A program made the position numbers and the translations under genes. From assembly GCA_020073565.1 (NCBI GenBank), contig JAIQEY010000028.1, positions 17,220 to 81,219 of the forward strand: a stretch of DNA of 64,000 bases, written 5' to 3'. This document shows, piece by piece, positions 26,666-35,710 of this stretch; the first letter of the stretch is position 1, and each line of letters starts with the position of its first letter. The stretch is from Terriglobia bacterium. GTDB lineage: Bacteria; Acidobacteriota; Terriglobia; Terriglobales; Acidobacteriaceae. A model generated the notes under the pieces. That model searched no databases. It saw only the letters and a list, made by a program, of their open reading frames with translations, and had not been told where the DNA came from.

Positions 26666-27955
26666 GTGTCGAATAGTCCGAAGCCGGGCATTTATGTCGC
26701 GTGGAAACAGGTCACGTACCGCAGTGTGTTCATGGCTCTGCTGGGTGTGGCGGTGATCTTTGCGATCCTCATGCACCTGGCATTCCCGCAATTCACGGAC
26801 TCGACGGTGAAAGCCGCCGGGCGTTTGTCGACCACCTTGCTTGAGAAAGTCGCGGGTCTGGCGCCGCCGATCAAAGGACCTTCGACGGCCGCTTCGCAGC
26901 AGGCGCACTTTACGGCGCTCGATGGCACGATCCGGGTGCGGAAGGGTAACGGGAATTCGTGGATCAACGCCGACTACAGCGTCCCGCTGGAAAAAGGCGA
27001 TGTGGTCCAGACCGGCGCTGAGGGCATGGCCAAGATTGTGTTCAACGACGGCACGAACTACACGGTCAAACAGGATTCGCTGATCGTGATCGAAGAGAAC
27101 TCGGCCAACGACCAACAGCAGACGAATGTCGCTGTGGCAGTGACGACGGGAACCGTCGATCTGACCACCGCGACGTACGTGCAGGGTTCGAAGTCGCAGG
27201 TAATTGTCGCGGGCGCGAAGGCTTCGCTGGCGCCGGATTCGGCGGCCATGGTGCACAACGATCCCAAGGCCGACCAGCACGAGATTTTGGTGAAGAAAGG
27301 CAGCACCGACGTCGAGCGCAATGGCGAAGTGGTTCGTCTGTCGAACTGGGAGAAGGTGAACTTCCAGAGCGAGTCGAAGACCATGGAGCGCGGAAAAGAA
27401 ATCGGGCCACCTACTCCGATTGCGCCGGGCAACATGATGCCGGTGTTTATCAATCCCGGGGAGAAATCGAAAGAAGTGGAGTTTTCCTGGACGCCGATGG
27501 CGAATGCCGCGGGATACCGGTTGCGAATCTCGCACAACCCCTATTTTTCTTCGTTGCTGCTGGATCGCAAGGTGGACAGCCCCAGCGTAGTGGTCACCGG
27601 GTTGGCGCAGGGCGCATATTACTGGTCGATTCTGTCGTACGACGCCAGCGGCAAGGAATCGGTGGAAAGCGAAAAAAACCGCTTCACCATCATCACCAAG
27701 ACCAAGGAAAAGGTGGAAATGTCGCTCGACCTCGATCCTTTTGTTCAGCACGGGCATGTGATCGAGGTGACGGGCAAGACTGAGGCGGGCGCGCGCGTGA
27801 TGGTCAACGGCAAGGAAGTGCCGATCGTGGGCGACGACGGCTCGTTCCATTACTTCACCCCGCCGCTGCCGAACGGGGAGAACCTGATCACGGTCACCGC
27901 GCAGAATTCCAAGGGCGGGGTCAACACTCGCCAGGAGAAAGTCGTTATTCAGTGA
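26666..27955 (+). CDS. FecR-domain membrane protein with C-terminal Ig-like repeats
   Basis: Membrane-anchored envelope protein, 429 residues, GTG start. A short cytoplasmic N-terminus is followed by one span (FMALLGVAVIFAILMHLAF, about 22-40). A FecR domain follows (about 85-200): LDGTIRVRKGNG, PLEKGDVVQTGAEGMAKIVF, NDGTNYTVKQDS. The remainder has a fibronectin-III-like unit (VEFSWTPMANAAGYRLRIS, then GAYYWSILSYDASGKES) and a final Ig-like domain (VIEVTGKTEAGARVMVNGKE). No sigma factor is near, so this is not a classic iron-signalling FecR. It lies 156 bases before mreB on the same strand. Confidence 0.82.
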   Translation: MSNSPKPGIYVAWKQVTYRSVFMALLGVAVIFAILMHLAFPQFTDSTVKAAGRLSTTLLEKVAGLAPPIKGPSTAASQQAHFTALDGTIRVRKGNGNSWINADYSVPLEKGDVVQTGAEGMAKIVFNDGTNYTVKQDSLIVIEENSANDQQQTNVAVAVTTGTVDLTTATYVQGSKSQVIVAGAKASLAPDSAAMVHNDPKADQHEILVKKGSTDVERNGEVVRLSNWEKVNFQSESKTMERGKEIGPPTPIAPGNMMPVFINPGEKSKEVEFSWTPMANAAGYRLRISHNPYFSSLLLDRKVDSPSVVVTGLAQGAYYWSILSYDASGKESVESEKNRFTIITKTKEKVEMSLDLDPFVQHGHVIEVTGKTEAGARVMVNGKEVPIVGDDGSFHYFTPPLPNGENLITVTAQNSKGGVNTRQEKVVIQ

Positions 27956-28111
27956 AGGATTTGATGTTCAGAGCAACCGGTACAGATAGAGTCCTGTTGG
28001 CCTGCACATCCAAGTAGAATAGAAGAACAAGGGACAACCTTTCGCTCCGAGGCTACTGGAAGCTCCAGCCTCCGGGTTCGAGGTGACATCCCAAGAGAGA
28101 GAAGCATTTCC

Positions 28112-29176
28112 ATGTCAAAGAACGGGTTTCACAACGGGGCATCGCGCTCCCACAACCTTCGGTCCCTGTTCAGCATGTTCTCAAGCGATCTGGCGATCGA
28201 CCTCGGAACCGCCAACACGCTGGTGTACGCGCGCGGCAAGGGCATTGTCGTCAACGAACCGTCCATTGTCGCGCTGAACAAGAACACCAACGAGGTGGAA
28301 GCGGTCGGCAAAGAAGCCAAAGAAATGCTGGGCCGCACGCCGGGCAACATCGTGGCCATCAAGCCGATGAAGGACGGGGTCATTGCCGACTTCAAGGTCA
28401 CCGAGAAGATGTTGAACTATTTCATCCAGAAGGCGCACAACCGCAAGATGCTGGTACATCCGCGGATCGTGATCGGCGTGCCGTCGGAGATCACGCAGGT
28501 GGAAAAGCGCGCGGTCATGGACTCTGCCTATCGTGCCAAGGCGAGCGAAGTGCACCTGGTGGAACAGGCCATGGTGGCGGCCATCGGCGCTGGGTTGCCG
28601 ATTACCGAACCGAGTGGCAACATGGTCGTCGACATTGGCGGTGGCACCACCGACATCGCAGTCATTTCCCTTAGCGGCATTGTTTACTCGCGTTCCGTGC
28701 GTATGGCCGGCAACCAGATGGATGAGGCCATCATGAATTACCTCAAGCGGAAATATAACCTGCTGGTTGGCGAACGCACCGCCGAGACGATCAAGATGGA
28801 AATCGGTTCCGCCTATCCGCTCGATAAGCCGCTGACCATGGAAATCAAGGGCCGCAACCTGATCGAGGGCGTGCCCAAGACCATCACCGTGGACGACAGC
28901 GAGATTCGCGAAGCGCTTAGCGAGTGCGTTTCGACCATCATGAACGCGATCCGCGTTGCCCTGGAGCGTACACCGCCCGAACTCTCGGCTGATATCAGCG
29001 ACCGCGGTATTGTGCTGACCGGCGGCGGCGCGCTGCTGAAGAATCTCGACAAGCGCATCCGCGAAGAAACCGGTCTGCCGGTCTCGATCGCCGACGATCC
29101 GCTTTGCAGCGTGGTGCTGGGCACCGGCAAGATGCTCTCGGACTTCAAGTTGCTGCGCAAGATTTCGATCGAGTAG
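28112..29176 (+). CDS. mreB: rod shape-determining protein MreB
   Basis: Bacterial actin homologue that forms membrane-bound filaments guiding lateral wall synthesis. The 354-residue product has phosphate-1 loop [18 protein letters not shown], the hinge [19 protein letters not shown], phosphate-2 [17 protein letters not shown] and adenosine motif [15 protein letters not shown]. About 20 residues precede the usual MreB start, so translation could begin later (ATG at 28175). It is first in an mreB-mreC-mreD cluster. A family D repeat lies between mreB and mreC, so coupling is not tight. Confidence 0.97.
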   Translation: MSKNGFHNGASRSHNLRSLFSMFSSDLAIDLGTANTLVYARGKGIVVNEPSIVALNKNTNEVEAVGKEAKEMLGRTPGNIVAIKPMKDGVIADFKVTEKMLNYFIQKAHNRKMLVHPRIVIGVPSEITQVEKRAVMDSAYRAKASEVHLVEQAMVAAIGAGLPITEPSGNMVVDIGGGTTDIAVISLSGIVYSRSVRMAGNQMDEAIMNYLKRKYNLLVGERTAETIKMEIGSAYPLDKPLTMEIKGRNLIEGVPKTITVDDSEIREALSECVSTIMNAIRVALERTPPELSADISDRGIVLTGGGALLKNLDKRIREETGLPVSIADDPLCSVVLGTGKMLSDFKLLRKISIE

Positions 29177-29197
29177 CGCTGCGAGCCGCGAGCGAAC

Positions 29198-29227
29198 TGC
29201 AGATCCCTCGCTCCGCTCGGGATGACA
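29198..29227 (+). repeat. family D repeat
   Basis: AGATCCCTCGCTCCGCTCGG then GATGACAA, an imperfect palindrome nearly identical to 12199-12227. It is followed by AGCTGACAGCTGACAGCTGG (29254-29273), a short direct repeat just before mreC. Confidence 0.65.
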
Positions 29228-29277
29228 ACCTATTCCTGGGACCTGACAACTGAGAGCTGACAGCTGACAGCTGGTTT

Positions 29278-30459
29278 ATGGAATCCGTCCTTGGCCGCTA
29301 CCGCAACCTGATCGTGCTGGTGGGAGTGTTGTTTGCCCAAGTCCTGGGGCTGGCGGTGCAGGTCAAACGCGCGAACGACATTGAATCCACCCGGCTGATC
29401 CGCGTGTGGGCGGTGGGCGCAGTCGCTCCCTTCGAAAAAATGCTGCTCTGGGTGCAGACCACCACCGGCGGTGTCTGGCATAACTACTTCTACCTGCGCG
29501 GCGTGCGGGCCGAGAACCGCGCTCTCAAGCAGGAGATCGAGCGCATGCGCCTGGAGCAGGTGCGCATGACGCAGGATGCCGACCAGGCGCGGCGCTTGCA
29601 GTCGTTGCTTGCCTTCAAGGAACAATTCATCTCGCAGACGGTCGCGGCGCAGGTGATTGGTTCCAGTGGCAGCGAGCAGTCGCGTACTGTGTATATCGAC
29701 AAGGGTGAGAGTGACGGCATCAAGCCGGATATGGCGGTAATCACAGCCGACGGAATCGTCGGCAAAGTGTGGCGCGTGTTCGGATCGACTTCGCAGGTGC
29801 TGCTCATCAACGACCAGACCAGCGGCGCGGGTGCGATTCTCGAAAAGTCGCGCGTGCAGGGCATTCTGCGCGGCACGCCGGGCGGAGAAATTGCACTGGA
29901 GAAGGTGATGAGCGACGAGACGGTGAGCGTCGGCGAATTGGTGCTCACCAGCGGCGGCGAGCGCATTTTCCCAAAGGGCCTGCCGGTCGGGCGGGTCACG
30001 AAGGTCTCGCCCGGTGCTGACTTGTTTCTCAACATTCGCGTGAAGCCGGCGATCAGCTTGAGCCGGTTGGAGGAAGTGCTGGTCGTGACCAAGATCGATG
30101 AGCGCCAGGCTGAGCCTGACCAAGCCGGCACAACTCGCGCAGCGGACATCTTGGCCGAGCGTCTGCCGACGGTTCCGCATAAACCCGAGAATGCTGCGGG
30201 TGGAGCGACGGTTCCGGCGCCCGCGCCACCGTCCATCCCCGGCTCCCATGCGGCGGCCGATGCGAAGCCGAAGGTTTCACCCCCGACCACGACCGCCAAT
30301 GGAACCGTTCCGGTTGTGCGAAAGGCCGTCACCTCTGTACCCTCTTCTGCGAGTGAACTCTCTAAGGCGGCGGCTGGTGCGGTGAAAACTTCCCGCAAGC
30401 CCGTGAAGCCCGTGGTCGAACCAGAAGCGCACTCCGCTGCACAGGACGCTCCGCAATAA
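29278..30459 (+). CDS. mreC: cell shape-determining protein MreC
   Basis: Bitopic inner-membrane protein linking MreB to periplasmic wall enzymes. The 393-residue product has an N-terminal span (LIVLVGVLFAQVLGLAVQV) and a coiled coil (about 75-120, LRGVRAENRALKQEIERMRL). The beta-barrel domain follows (VIGSSGSEQSRTVYIDKGES, DGIVGKVWRVFGSTSQVLLI, AILEKSRVQGILRGTPGGE). After about 270 a Pro/Ala-rich low-complexity tail of ~120 residues extends beyond typical MreC. The stop is one base before the mreD start. Confidence 0.94.
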   Translation: MESVLGRYRNLIVLVGVLFAQVLGLAVQVKRANDIESTRLIRVWAVGAVAPFEKMLLWVQTTTGGVWHNYFYLRGVRAENRALKQEIERMRLEQVRMTQDADQARRLQSLLAFKEQFISQTVAAQVIGSSGSEQSRTVYIDKGESDGIKPDMAVITADGIVGKVWRVFGSTSQVLLINDQTSGAGAILEKSRVQGILRGTPGGEIALEKVMSDETVSVGELVLTSGGERIFPKGLPVGRVTKVSPGADLFLNIRVKPAISLSRLEEVLVVTKIDERQAEPDQAGTTRAADILAERLPTVPHKPENAAGGATVPAPAPPSIPGSHAAADAKPKVSPPTTTANGTVPVVRKAVTSVPSSASELSKAAAGAVKTSRKPVKPVVEPEAHSAAQDAPQ

Positions 30460-30460
30460 C

Positions 30461-30979
30461 GTGGCCATCACCTACACATCAGGAGAGCAGGTTGAGGTTT
30501 ACCGTTTCAGCATTCCTGCCACCATCCTGATTCCTCTGGCGGCCATCTTCCTGCAGGCTTGGTTGCCTCTCAAGCTGCATTTCTTCTCGGTGTTCGATCT
30601 TCCCTTGCTAGTCACGATTGGGTTCGCGACAGCGCGGCGCAGCCAGCTTGCCGGCCTGTTTACCGGAGGCTTCATCGGTTTGCTGCAGGATGCGCTCACC
30701 CACCAACCGATCGGGCTGTATGGAATTTCGAAAACGGTGGTGGGATATGGCGCTTCCTCGCTCGGCATCAAGCTGGACGTGGAAAATGCCGGAGCGCGGT
30801 TCCTGCTCACGATCGCTTTCTACGTCATCCACGAAATCGTGTATTTCATGATCGGGCGCGGCCTGGTCGGATTGCATATGGAGTGGAGTTGGTCGCGGGA
30901 GCTCTGGTCCGGATTCGCGAACGCATTTCTCGGCGTCCTGCTGTACGCGCTGATGGATCGAGTCAAGCAGCGCAACTGA
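30461..30979 (+). CDS. mreD: rod shape-determining protein MreD
   Basis: Integral membrane partner of MreC, 172 residues with about five spans: TILIPLAAIFLQAWLPL, LPLLVTIGFATARR, QLAGLFTGGFIGLLQDAL, RFLLTIAFYVIHEIVYFM, FANAFLGVLLYALMD. The G-x-x-QD pattern is usual for the family. GTG start at 30461 lies one base after the mreC stop, so translation is coupled. No mrdA/mrdB pair follows; the next gene is convergent. Confidence 0.9.
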   Translation: MAITYTSGEQVEVYRFSIPATILIPLAAIFLQAWLPLKLHFFSVFDLPLLVTIGFATARRSQLAGLFTGGFIGLLQDALTHQPIGLYGISKTVVGYGASSLGIKLDVENAGARFLLTIAFYVIHEIVYFMIGRGLVGLHMEWSWSRELWSGFANAFLGVLLYALMDRVKQRN

Positions 30980-30987
30980 GCAGTTGG

Positions 30988-31093
30988 CATTTAGCACTTA
31001 GCATTTAGCCCTCAGCCCTCTGGTATTCCTTTGGCGTGTCTTCTGGCTTTGGACAATTGCTAACCCTAAATGCTAAATCTGAGTGCTGAATGC
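30988..31093. repeat. family E inverted repeat pair
   Basis: CATTTAGCACTTAGCATTTA plus GC (30988-31009) and, inverted and imperfect, CTAAATGCTAAATCTGAGTG plus CTGAATGCC (31066-31093). The pair sits between convergent mreD and DUF92 genes. The right arm contains the DUF92 TAG stop and encodes the last nine residues of that protein. Confidence 0.7.
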
Positions 31094-31836
31094 CAAGGGC
31101 TCACCGAGAGCGCATAGGCCATCGCAGCTGCCGTCAAAGTTCCGCATAAGTTCACGGCCTCGTTGTTGACCCAGCCGCGCCGCTGCAACGTGGCTCCAAG
31201 CAGGCTATCGACGAGCATGCCGAAGATTCCGGCGGCGGCTGGAATCCAGAATCGAGCATACGGCACCATGCCGCTGAACGTGGCGATGGCGGCGATCGTC
31301 GTTCCGGCGGCGACTCCTGAGAGCGTTCCGGCCACCGTGATTCCGCCGTCCGTGCCGGCTGGAACGGCTTCCCAGGTTGTGATCAGAAGTGCTGTCTGGT
31401 TGAGTGTCTGGCCGATCTCGCTGGCCACGGTGTCGGTGGCGGCTTCGGCAAGAGCGCCCGCGGCTGCCGTCAGCCACGCCCCATTTCCGGTGATGCCAAA
31501 CGTCACTGCGCTCAGCGCGGCGACCCCCAGATTGGCGGATATTTGCCAGCCGTTGCGTCCCTCGCGGTGTTCGGCGATGCCGAGGTGATGCTTGGTCCGG
31601 TAACCAAGTCGCGTGGAAAGCCAGATCAACAGGAAGAGCGCACTCAGGGCTGCGCAGGCGCCAGGGCCAGCAACCGCGAACAGAAGAAAGCATGCCAGCC
31701 CGCCCGCCAGTGCCCCGGAGCGATTGACGCCCCTCAGCACACGGGCCACGACCGCGAAACTCAAGGTGACCGCGGCCGCCACCACCCACCTCTCCGGAGA
31801 CAAGGCCCAGCCGTGCGTCAGAAGGTTCGGAATCAT
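31066..31836 (-). CDS. DUF92 family integral membrane protein
   Basis: Polytopic inner-membrane protein of the DUF92/TIGR00297 family, 256 residues and about six hydrophobic segments. Signatures: LSFAVVARVLRGVNRSGALA, WLSTRLGYRTKHHLGIAEHR, GRNGWQISANLGVAALSA, the acidic motif ALAEAATDTVASEIGQTL, and DGGITVAGTLSGVAAG. Plant relatives (VTE6) phosphorylate phytyl phosphate; the bacterial role is not settled. The extreme C-terminus (WHSALRFSI) is encoded by a dispersed repeat and is probably not ancestral. Confidence 0.88.
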   Translation of the reverse strand: MIPNLLTHGWALSPERWVVAAAVTLSFAVVARVLRGVNRSGALAGGLACFLLFAVAGPGACAALSALFLLIWLSTRLGYRTKHHLGIAEHREGRNGWQISANLGVAALSAVTFGITGNGAWLTAAAGALAEAATDTVASEIGQTLNQTALLITTWEAVPAGTDGGITVAGTLSGVAAGTTIAAIATFSGMVPYARFWIPAAAGIFGMLVDSLLGATLQRRGWVNNEAVNLCGTLTAAAMAYALSVSPWHSALRFSI

Positions 31837-32114
31837 CGTTTTCTATTCGGTTCGCTGGCGGGGTTGCAGTTCCGCCCTCGATAACACTATATTTCGTATC
31901 CGGCCTGGTCAGGCCGCATCAGGTGGTGCTTGGCCTTTGGATACGGCCGGTAATCTGGTGGCAACCGTATCCACGAAGTTAGGCTACACTTCTGTACGCT
32001 TGCCGGGATTCTAGTTCTTGCGTAGGGACGCGGCTTGCCGCGTCTCCTATGCTGAAAAAGAGACGAGGCCAGCCTCGTCTCTACAGGTAGCGCTGAAGTT
32101 CTTGGGGGGAAACA
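31837..32114. repeat. intergenic with two GC palindromes
   Basis: Contains GTAGGGACGCGGC-TT-GCCGCGTCTC (32021-32046) and AGAGACGAGGC-CA-GCCTCGTCTCT followed by ACAGG (32060-32087). Both have the layout of family B with longer stems. No gene is seen. GGGGGG before 32115 is the ku ribosome site. Confidence 0.6.
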
Positions 32115-32954
32115 ATGGCGGCCTCCGTCTGGACTGGTTATCTGACGTTCGGATTGATTTCCATGCCGGTGCGCTTGTTCTCGGGCGCGCGCAGCAGCGG
32201 CATTTCGTTCAACCAACTTCACCGCACCGACCACCAGCGGGTCAAGCAGCAACTCATTTGCCCGGCCGACAACCAGGTCCTGGACCGCTCCGACATCATC
32301 AAGGGCTACGAGTACCGCAAGGACGAATACGTCATTATCGATCCCGAAGAGATCAAGAAGATCGAGCCCAAGACGGCCAAGACCATGGAGATTCTGGAAT
32401 TCGTGAAGTCCGGCGAAGTCGACCCCGTATACTTCGAGTCGTCGTACTACATGGTTCCGGAAGAAGCCGGCCGGCGTCCCTACGCGCTACTCACGAAAGC
32501 CCTCGAGGAAAGCGAATATTTCGCCATTGCCAAGCTCACCATGCACAACCGCGAGTACACCGTGTTCCTGCGTCCGCACAAAGGCGGGATGATGCTGCAC
32601 ACCATGTACTACGCCGAGGAAGTGCGCGAGGTCGAATCCTTTGGCGCTCCCGACGTGGAGATTAAGGAAGCCGAGATCAAAGTCGCCCACCAGCTCATTG
32701 AAGCCTTGGCGGGAGAGTGGGACCCGGAAAAATATCACGACACTTTCCAGGACAACCTGAAAAAGCTGATCGAAACCAAGCTCGAGGGCGGGGAAGTGCA
32801 GGCCGCCGAGCCGCCCAAGAAACTTGCGCCGGTCATCGACCTGATGGCGGCTTTGAAGGAGAGCCTGGCCCAGACCAAGAAGCCATCGGCCTCAGAGAAA
32901 GTTGCCGAGATGCCGTCCGAGGCGCAGCCAAAATCACGCCGCGGGCGCGCGTAA
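32115..32954 (+). CDS. ku: non-homologous end-joining protein Ku
   Basis: DNA-end-binding homodimer that recruits LigD for double-strand break repair. The 279-residue product begins WTGYLTFGLISMPVRLFSGA and contains NQLHRTDHQRVKQQLICP, IIKGYEYRKDEYVIID, VYFESSYYMVPEE and RPHKGGMMLHTMYYAEEVRE, the conserved Ku core. The C-terminus is Lys/Ser-rich and ends KSRRGRA, a basic tail as in many bacterial Ku proteins. No ligD is in the window, so the partner must be elsewhere. Confidence 0.96.
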   Translation: MAASVWTGYLTFGLISMPVRLFSGARSSGISFNQLHRTDHQRVKQQLICPADNQVLDRSDIIKGYEYRKDEYVIIDPEEIKKIEPKTAKTMEILEFVKSGEVDPVYFESSYYMVPEEAGRRPYALLTKALEESEYFAIAKLTMHNREYTVFLRPHKGGMMLHTMYYAEEVREVESFGAPDVEIKEAEIKVAHQLIEALAGEWDPEKYHDTFQDNLKKLIETKLEGGEVQAAEPPKKLAPVIDLMAALKESLAQTKKPSASEKVAEMPSEAQPKSRRGRA

Positions 32955-33111
32955 GGGTGAAATTCAGCCAGCCCCAGAGCTGCGGCTGGCCGCGTCTAAG
33001 GCGTCCAGCGGTGCTTTCGCCGCGCTCCCGATTTCCCCTTGTCCGCCCCTTCTCGATACAATATCCGTTTCCGTAAAATAACGCATCAAACCCTAACGAG
33101 ACGGAGTGTGC

Positions 33112-34530
33112 ATGAAGCGGTTTCTGCGGCTGAGCTGGATGGCGTTCCTGTTTCTGATCTGGACCGGATGCGGTGACACCTTCCGCCCCATTATTATTCC
33201 CAATCCTCCGACCTTTCCCGACCCCAAGGCGGCTCATACGGTGATTTCTGTTAACAATAACGGTCCGACCAATCCCAACGAGCCGTTCGGCCCCGGCAGC
33301 GTGCTGGTCGTAGACGTTTCCGGGGACTCGGAAGTCAGTATCGGCAAGGTGGGGGTCGCTCCCGTGCACGCCGTCCAGCAAAACGCAAACCAGCTTCTAG
33401 TGCTGAACCAGGCGACCACTTCCACCTCGACTGCCTCGCTTTCCAAAGTCGCCTTTAACGGCACTGTCATTAGCGGCAATATTGGCACGATCACCCTGCC
33501 GGCAAACTCAGCCCCAAACTTCGTGGCCGTTGCGCCGTCGGATACGACGGCGTATGTGACGTTGCCGAACGTCGTACCGGATGCGAATTTTCCCAATGAC
33601 AACGCGGTCGCCGCAGTCAATACGACCACGAACGCCGTAGTGGCCACCATCAAGGTCGGAAACTGTCCCATGGCGATGGCCGTTACCCCCGACAAGAGCA
33701 AGCTCTACGTCGCGAACAACAGCTCATTCTGCAATCCGGGGACGCCTGGCGGTTCCATCAGCGCCTTTAACACCCTTGACCGGTCGCCGCGCACCATTAG
33801 CGGTCCGCTCAGTTCGCCGCCGAGATGGTTGTCAGTCCGTTCCGACAGCCAGCGTGTGTTCGTGCTGGAAGCAAGCGGTACTCTAGCCTGGCTCGATACC
33901 ACGTCGACCGCCGGCCCGGATGTACTGACCGAAACGACGAATCCGACGATCAGCGTCCCGGGCGCAACCACCATGGTGTACGACGGCCTCCTGAACCGCC
34001 TCTACATTCCGGGAGGAAGCGAAGTGGTGGTAGTGGATGTGTCTCAGTCGGTCCCGTCGCCGCTAGCCACAATTACGATCACACCAATTTCACCCTCCAC
34101 CCGTGGTACGCAAGACCCGTGCTCGACCACCGCGACCACAAGCTTGAACACTGTTGCCGCGGCTGCCTTGCCCGATGGAAGCCGAGCCTATGTTGGAGCC
34201 TATTATGAGGATGCGGCGGGCAACATTTGTTCGCAAGTTACCGTCATCAACACTTCGAACAATAGCGTGAAGGCGGTGATCGCCGTTCCGGGCTTTCCAA
34301 ACTACGATGCCACCTGCGCGACCACGCGCTTCCGCTTCAGCATGGCGGCGGGCGGCGATAGTTCCAGGGTTTATCTGGCTGGTTGCGACGGTGGCGGCGT
34401 CAACGACATCGATACCTCGACGGACACATTTCTCGTCAACCTGCCCGCTCCCTTCAGCAGTCGCCCGCCGATTCCTCCCAGCCAATTCGCCCCGCCGCAG
34501 AATCCGGTTTTCTTGATCGCCGGCCCCTGA
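33112..34530 (+). CDS. exported YVTN-type beta-propeller protein
   Basis: Probable lipoprotein or exported protein, 472 residues. The N-terminus has a hydrophobic stretch ending in Cys (LSWMAFLFLIWTGCGDT), lipobox-like though with Trp at -3. The rest is built of 40-50-residue propeller blades: NAVAAVNTTTNAVVATIKVG, CPMAMAVTPDKSKLYVANNS, PRWLSVRSDSQRVFVLEASG, VTVINTSNNSVKAVIAVPGF. Such seven-bladed propellers bind proteins or surfaces; no catalytic residues are apparent. ATG at 33112 follows ACGGAG at good spacing. Confidence 0.8.
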   Translation: MKRFLRLSWMAFLFLIWTGCGDTFRPIIIPNPPTFPDPKAAHTVISVNNNGPTNPNEPFGPGSVLVVDVSGDSEVSIGKVGVAPVHAVQQNANQLLVLNQATTSTSTASLSKVAFNGTVISGNIGTITLPANSAPNFVAVAPSDTTAYVTLPNVVPDANFPNDNAVAAVNTTTNAVVATIKVGNCPMAMAVTPDKSKLYVANNSSFCNPGTPGGSISAFNTLDRSPRTISGPLSSPPRWLSVRSDSQRVFVLEASGTLAWLDTTSTAGPDVLTETTNPTISVPGATTMVYDGLLNRLYIPGGSEVVVVDVSQSVPSPLATITITPISPSTRGTQDPCSTTATTSLNTVAAAALPDGSRAYVGAYYEDAAGNICSQVTVINTSNNSVKAVIAVPGFPNYDATCATTRFRFSMAAGGDSSRVYLAGCDGGGVNDIDTSTDTFLVNLPAPFSSRPPIPPSQFAPPQNPVFLIAGP

Positions 34531-34715
34531 AGGGCAGTTTGAAGATCGCAGGTCGGAGTGCGCAAAGACGGGTTCTCGCCTTCCGCGTCGGCGATTGTGC
34601 GGGCTTGGGAATCTAGTTGATGGAATCTTCTGATGGGAACGTTGCGATCAGAATTGATGCCGGAGGAGTTGAAGGGCAGCTCTGAACTAGCGGGCTGTGA
34701 CCTACAAACCGCGGT

Positions 34716-35210
34716 TCAGACCGCGGCCACCCGTTCCGTAGCCGGGCAACGATGATAGCGCAGCGCGACATTCATGAACACGTTGCCGCTTTCGGTGCTG
34801 AAGCAGATTACCAGCGCTTCGGTGTCTTCGCTGCTCTTGCTACCTTGCTCCGAGGTGTGCAGGGTAGGTGGATGAACACGAAAGTGGAATCCCTGGTCAT
34901 TCAGGACGGTCACGGCGTTTCCGATAATCTGGTTGGCGATTTCACACACGGCTTCCCGCACCAGGCCGTCGGTGTCGGGCAGTTCCACGCCCGCCAGGCG
35001 GCTGGCGAAGCACACTGCCGTTTTCTGGTCGGCATCAAAAATGATGCGCCCCTCAACATCGCCGCTCAGGCAAACTTCGGCGGCAATCCCTTTTCGCCGG
35101 TAGGCCTCTTCTTCCATCGTCAGGTTTTCGATGGAGGTGGGCGATTGCAGCCCTTGCGCCAGCACGGCATCGGCCGAGTTGATAAAGGGCTGGATCAACT
35201 CCATACGCAT
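34716..35210 (-). CDS. cheX: CheX-like chemotaxis phosphatase
   Basis: Member of the CheC/CheX/FliY family, which dephosphorylates CheY-P; 164 residues. The catalytic motif Glu-x3-Asn is present in REAVCEIANQIIGNAV. The N-terminal strand and helix (MELIQPFINSADAVLAQ) and GDVEGRIIFDADQKTAVCFA are typical. It is the last gene of the leftward chemosensory operon, two bases after the CheY-type gene, fitting a role in ending that receiver's signal. Confidence 0.88.
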   Translation of the reverse strand: MRMELIQPFINSADAVLAQGLQSPTSIENLTMEEEAYRRKGIAAEVCLSGDVEGRIIFDADQKTAVCFASRLAGVELPDTDGLVREAVCEIANQIIGNAVTVLNDQGFHFRVHPPTLHTSEQGSKSSEDTEALVICFSTESGNVFMNVALRYHRCPATERVAAV

Positions 35211-35212
35211 GA

Positions 35213-35653
35213 CTAGACTCCCACCCCGGCGCCGCGCGCCGCCGCTCCATCATCGCGCATCACGTACTTGATCACTTCATACAGAACTTCCGGCTTGACC
35301 GGCTTCTGCACGAAGTGGCGGGCACCCCGCTGCAAGGCCGCCACGATATTCTCCTGGTAGCCGACCGACGATACCATCACGATGCGGGCGTCCGGATGAT
35401 CGCGCACGATCTTCTCGGCCGCTTCGATGCCTTCCATCTGGGGCATCGTGATGTCCATTAGAACGATGTCGGGATTCAGCCGGTCGTACTCGGTGATCGC
35501 GTTCACCCCATCTCCGGCTTCGCCCACCACCTGTCCACCGAATGATTCCACCATTCGGGCCAGGTTCTTGCGGGCGAACACGGAGTCATCCACGATCAGG
35601 TAGCGTACCGCCTGTCCGTCTTCGCTCCTTTTTACGGGCGCAAACTTTTCCAT
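35213..35653 (-). CDS. cheY: CheY-type response regulator
   Basis: Single receiver domain, about 146 residues. Acidic pair in YLIVDDSVFARKNL, phosphoacceptor Asp in PDIVLMDITMPQMEG, Thr/Ser switch in IVMVSSVGYQ and Lys in HFVQKPVKPEVL. ATG at 35653 follows GGAGGAG; an upstream ATG (35668) lies before that site. Expected to take phosphate from the CheA encoded upstream. No flagellar genes are nearby, so the output could be pili or a non-motility response. Confidence 0.92.
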   Translation of the reverse strand: MEKFAPVKRSEDGQAVRYLIVDDSVFARKNLARMVESFGGQVVGEAGDGVNAITEYDRLNPDIVLMDITMPQMEGIEAAEKIVRDHPDARIVMVSSVGYQENIVAALQRGARHFVQKPVKPEVLYEVIKYVMRDDGAAARGAGVGV

Positions 35654-35710
35654 GGCACTCCTCCCCATCTAACACTAAACCACGGTACCCATGCCTTCGG
35701 GTAGATAACT

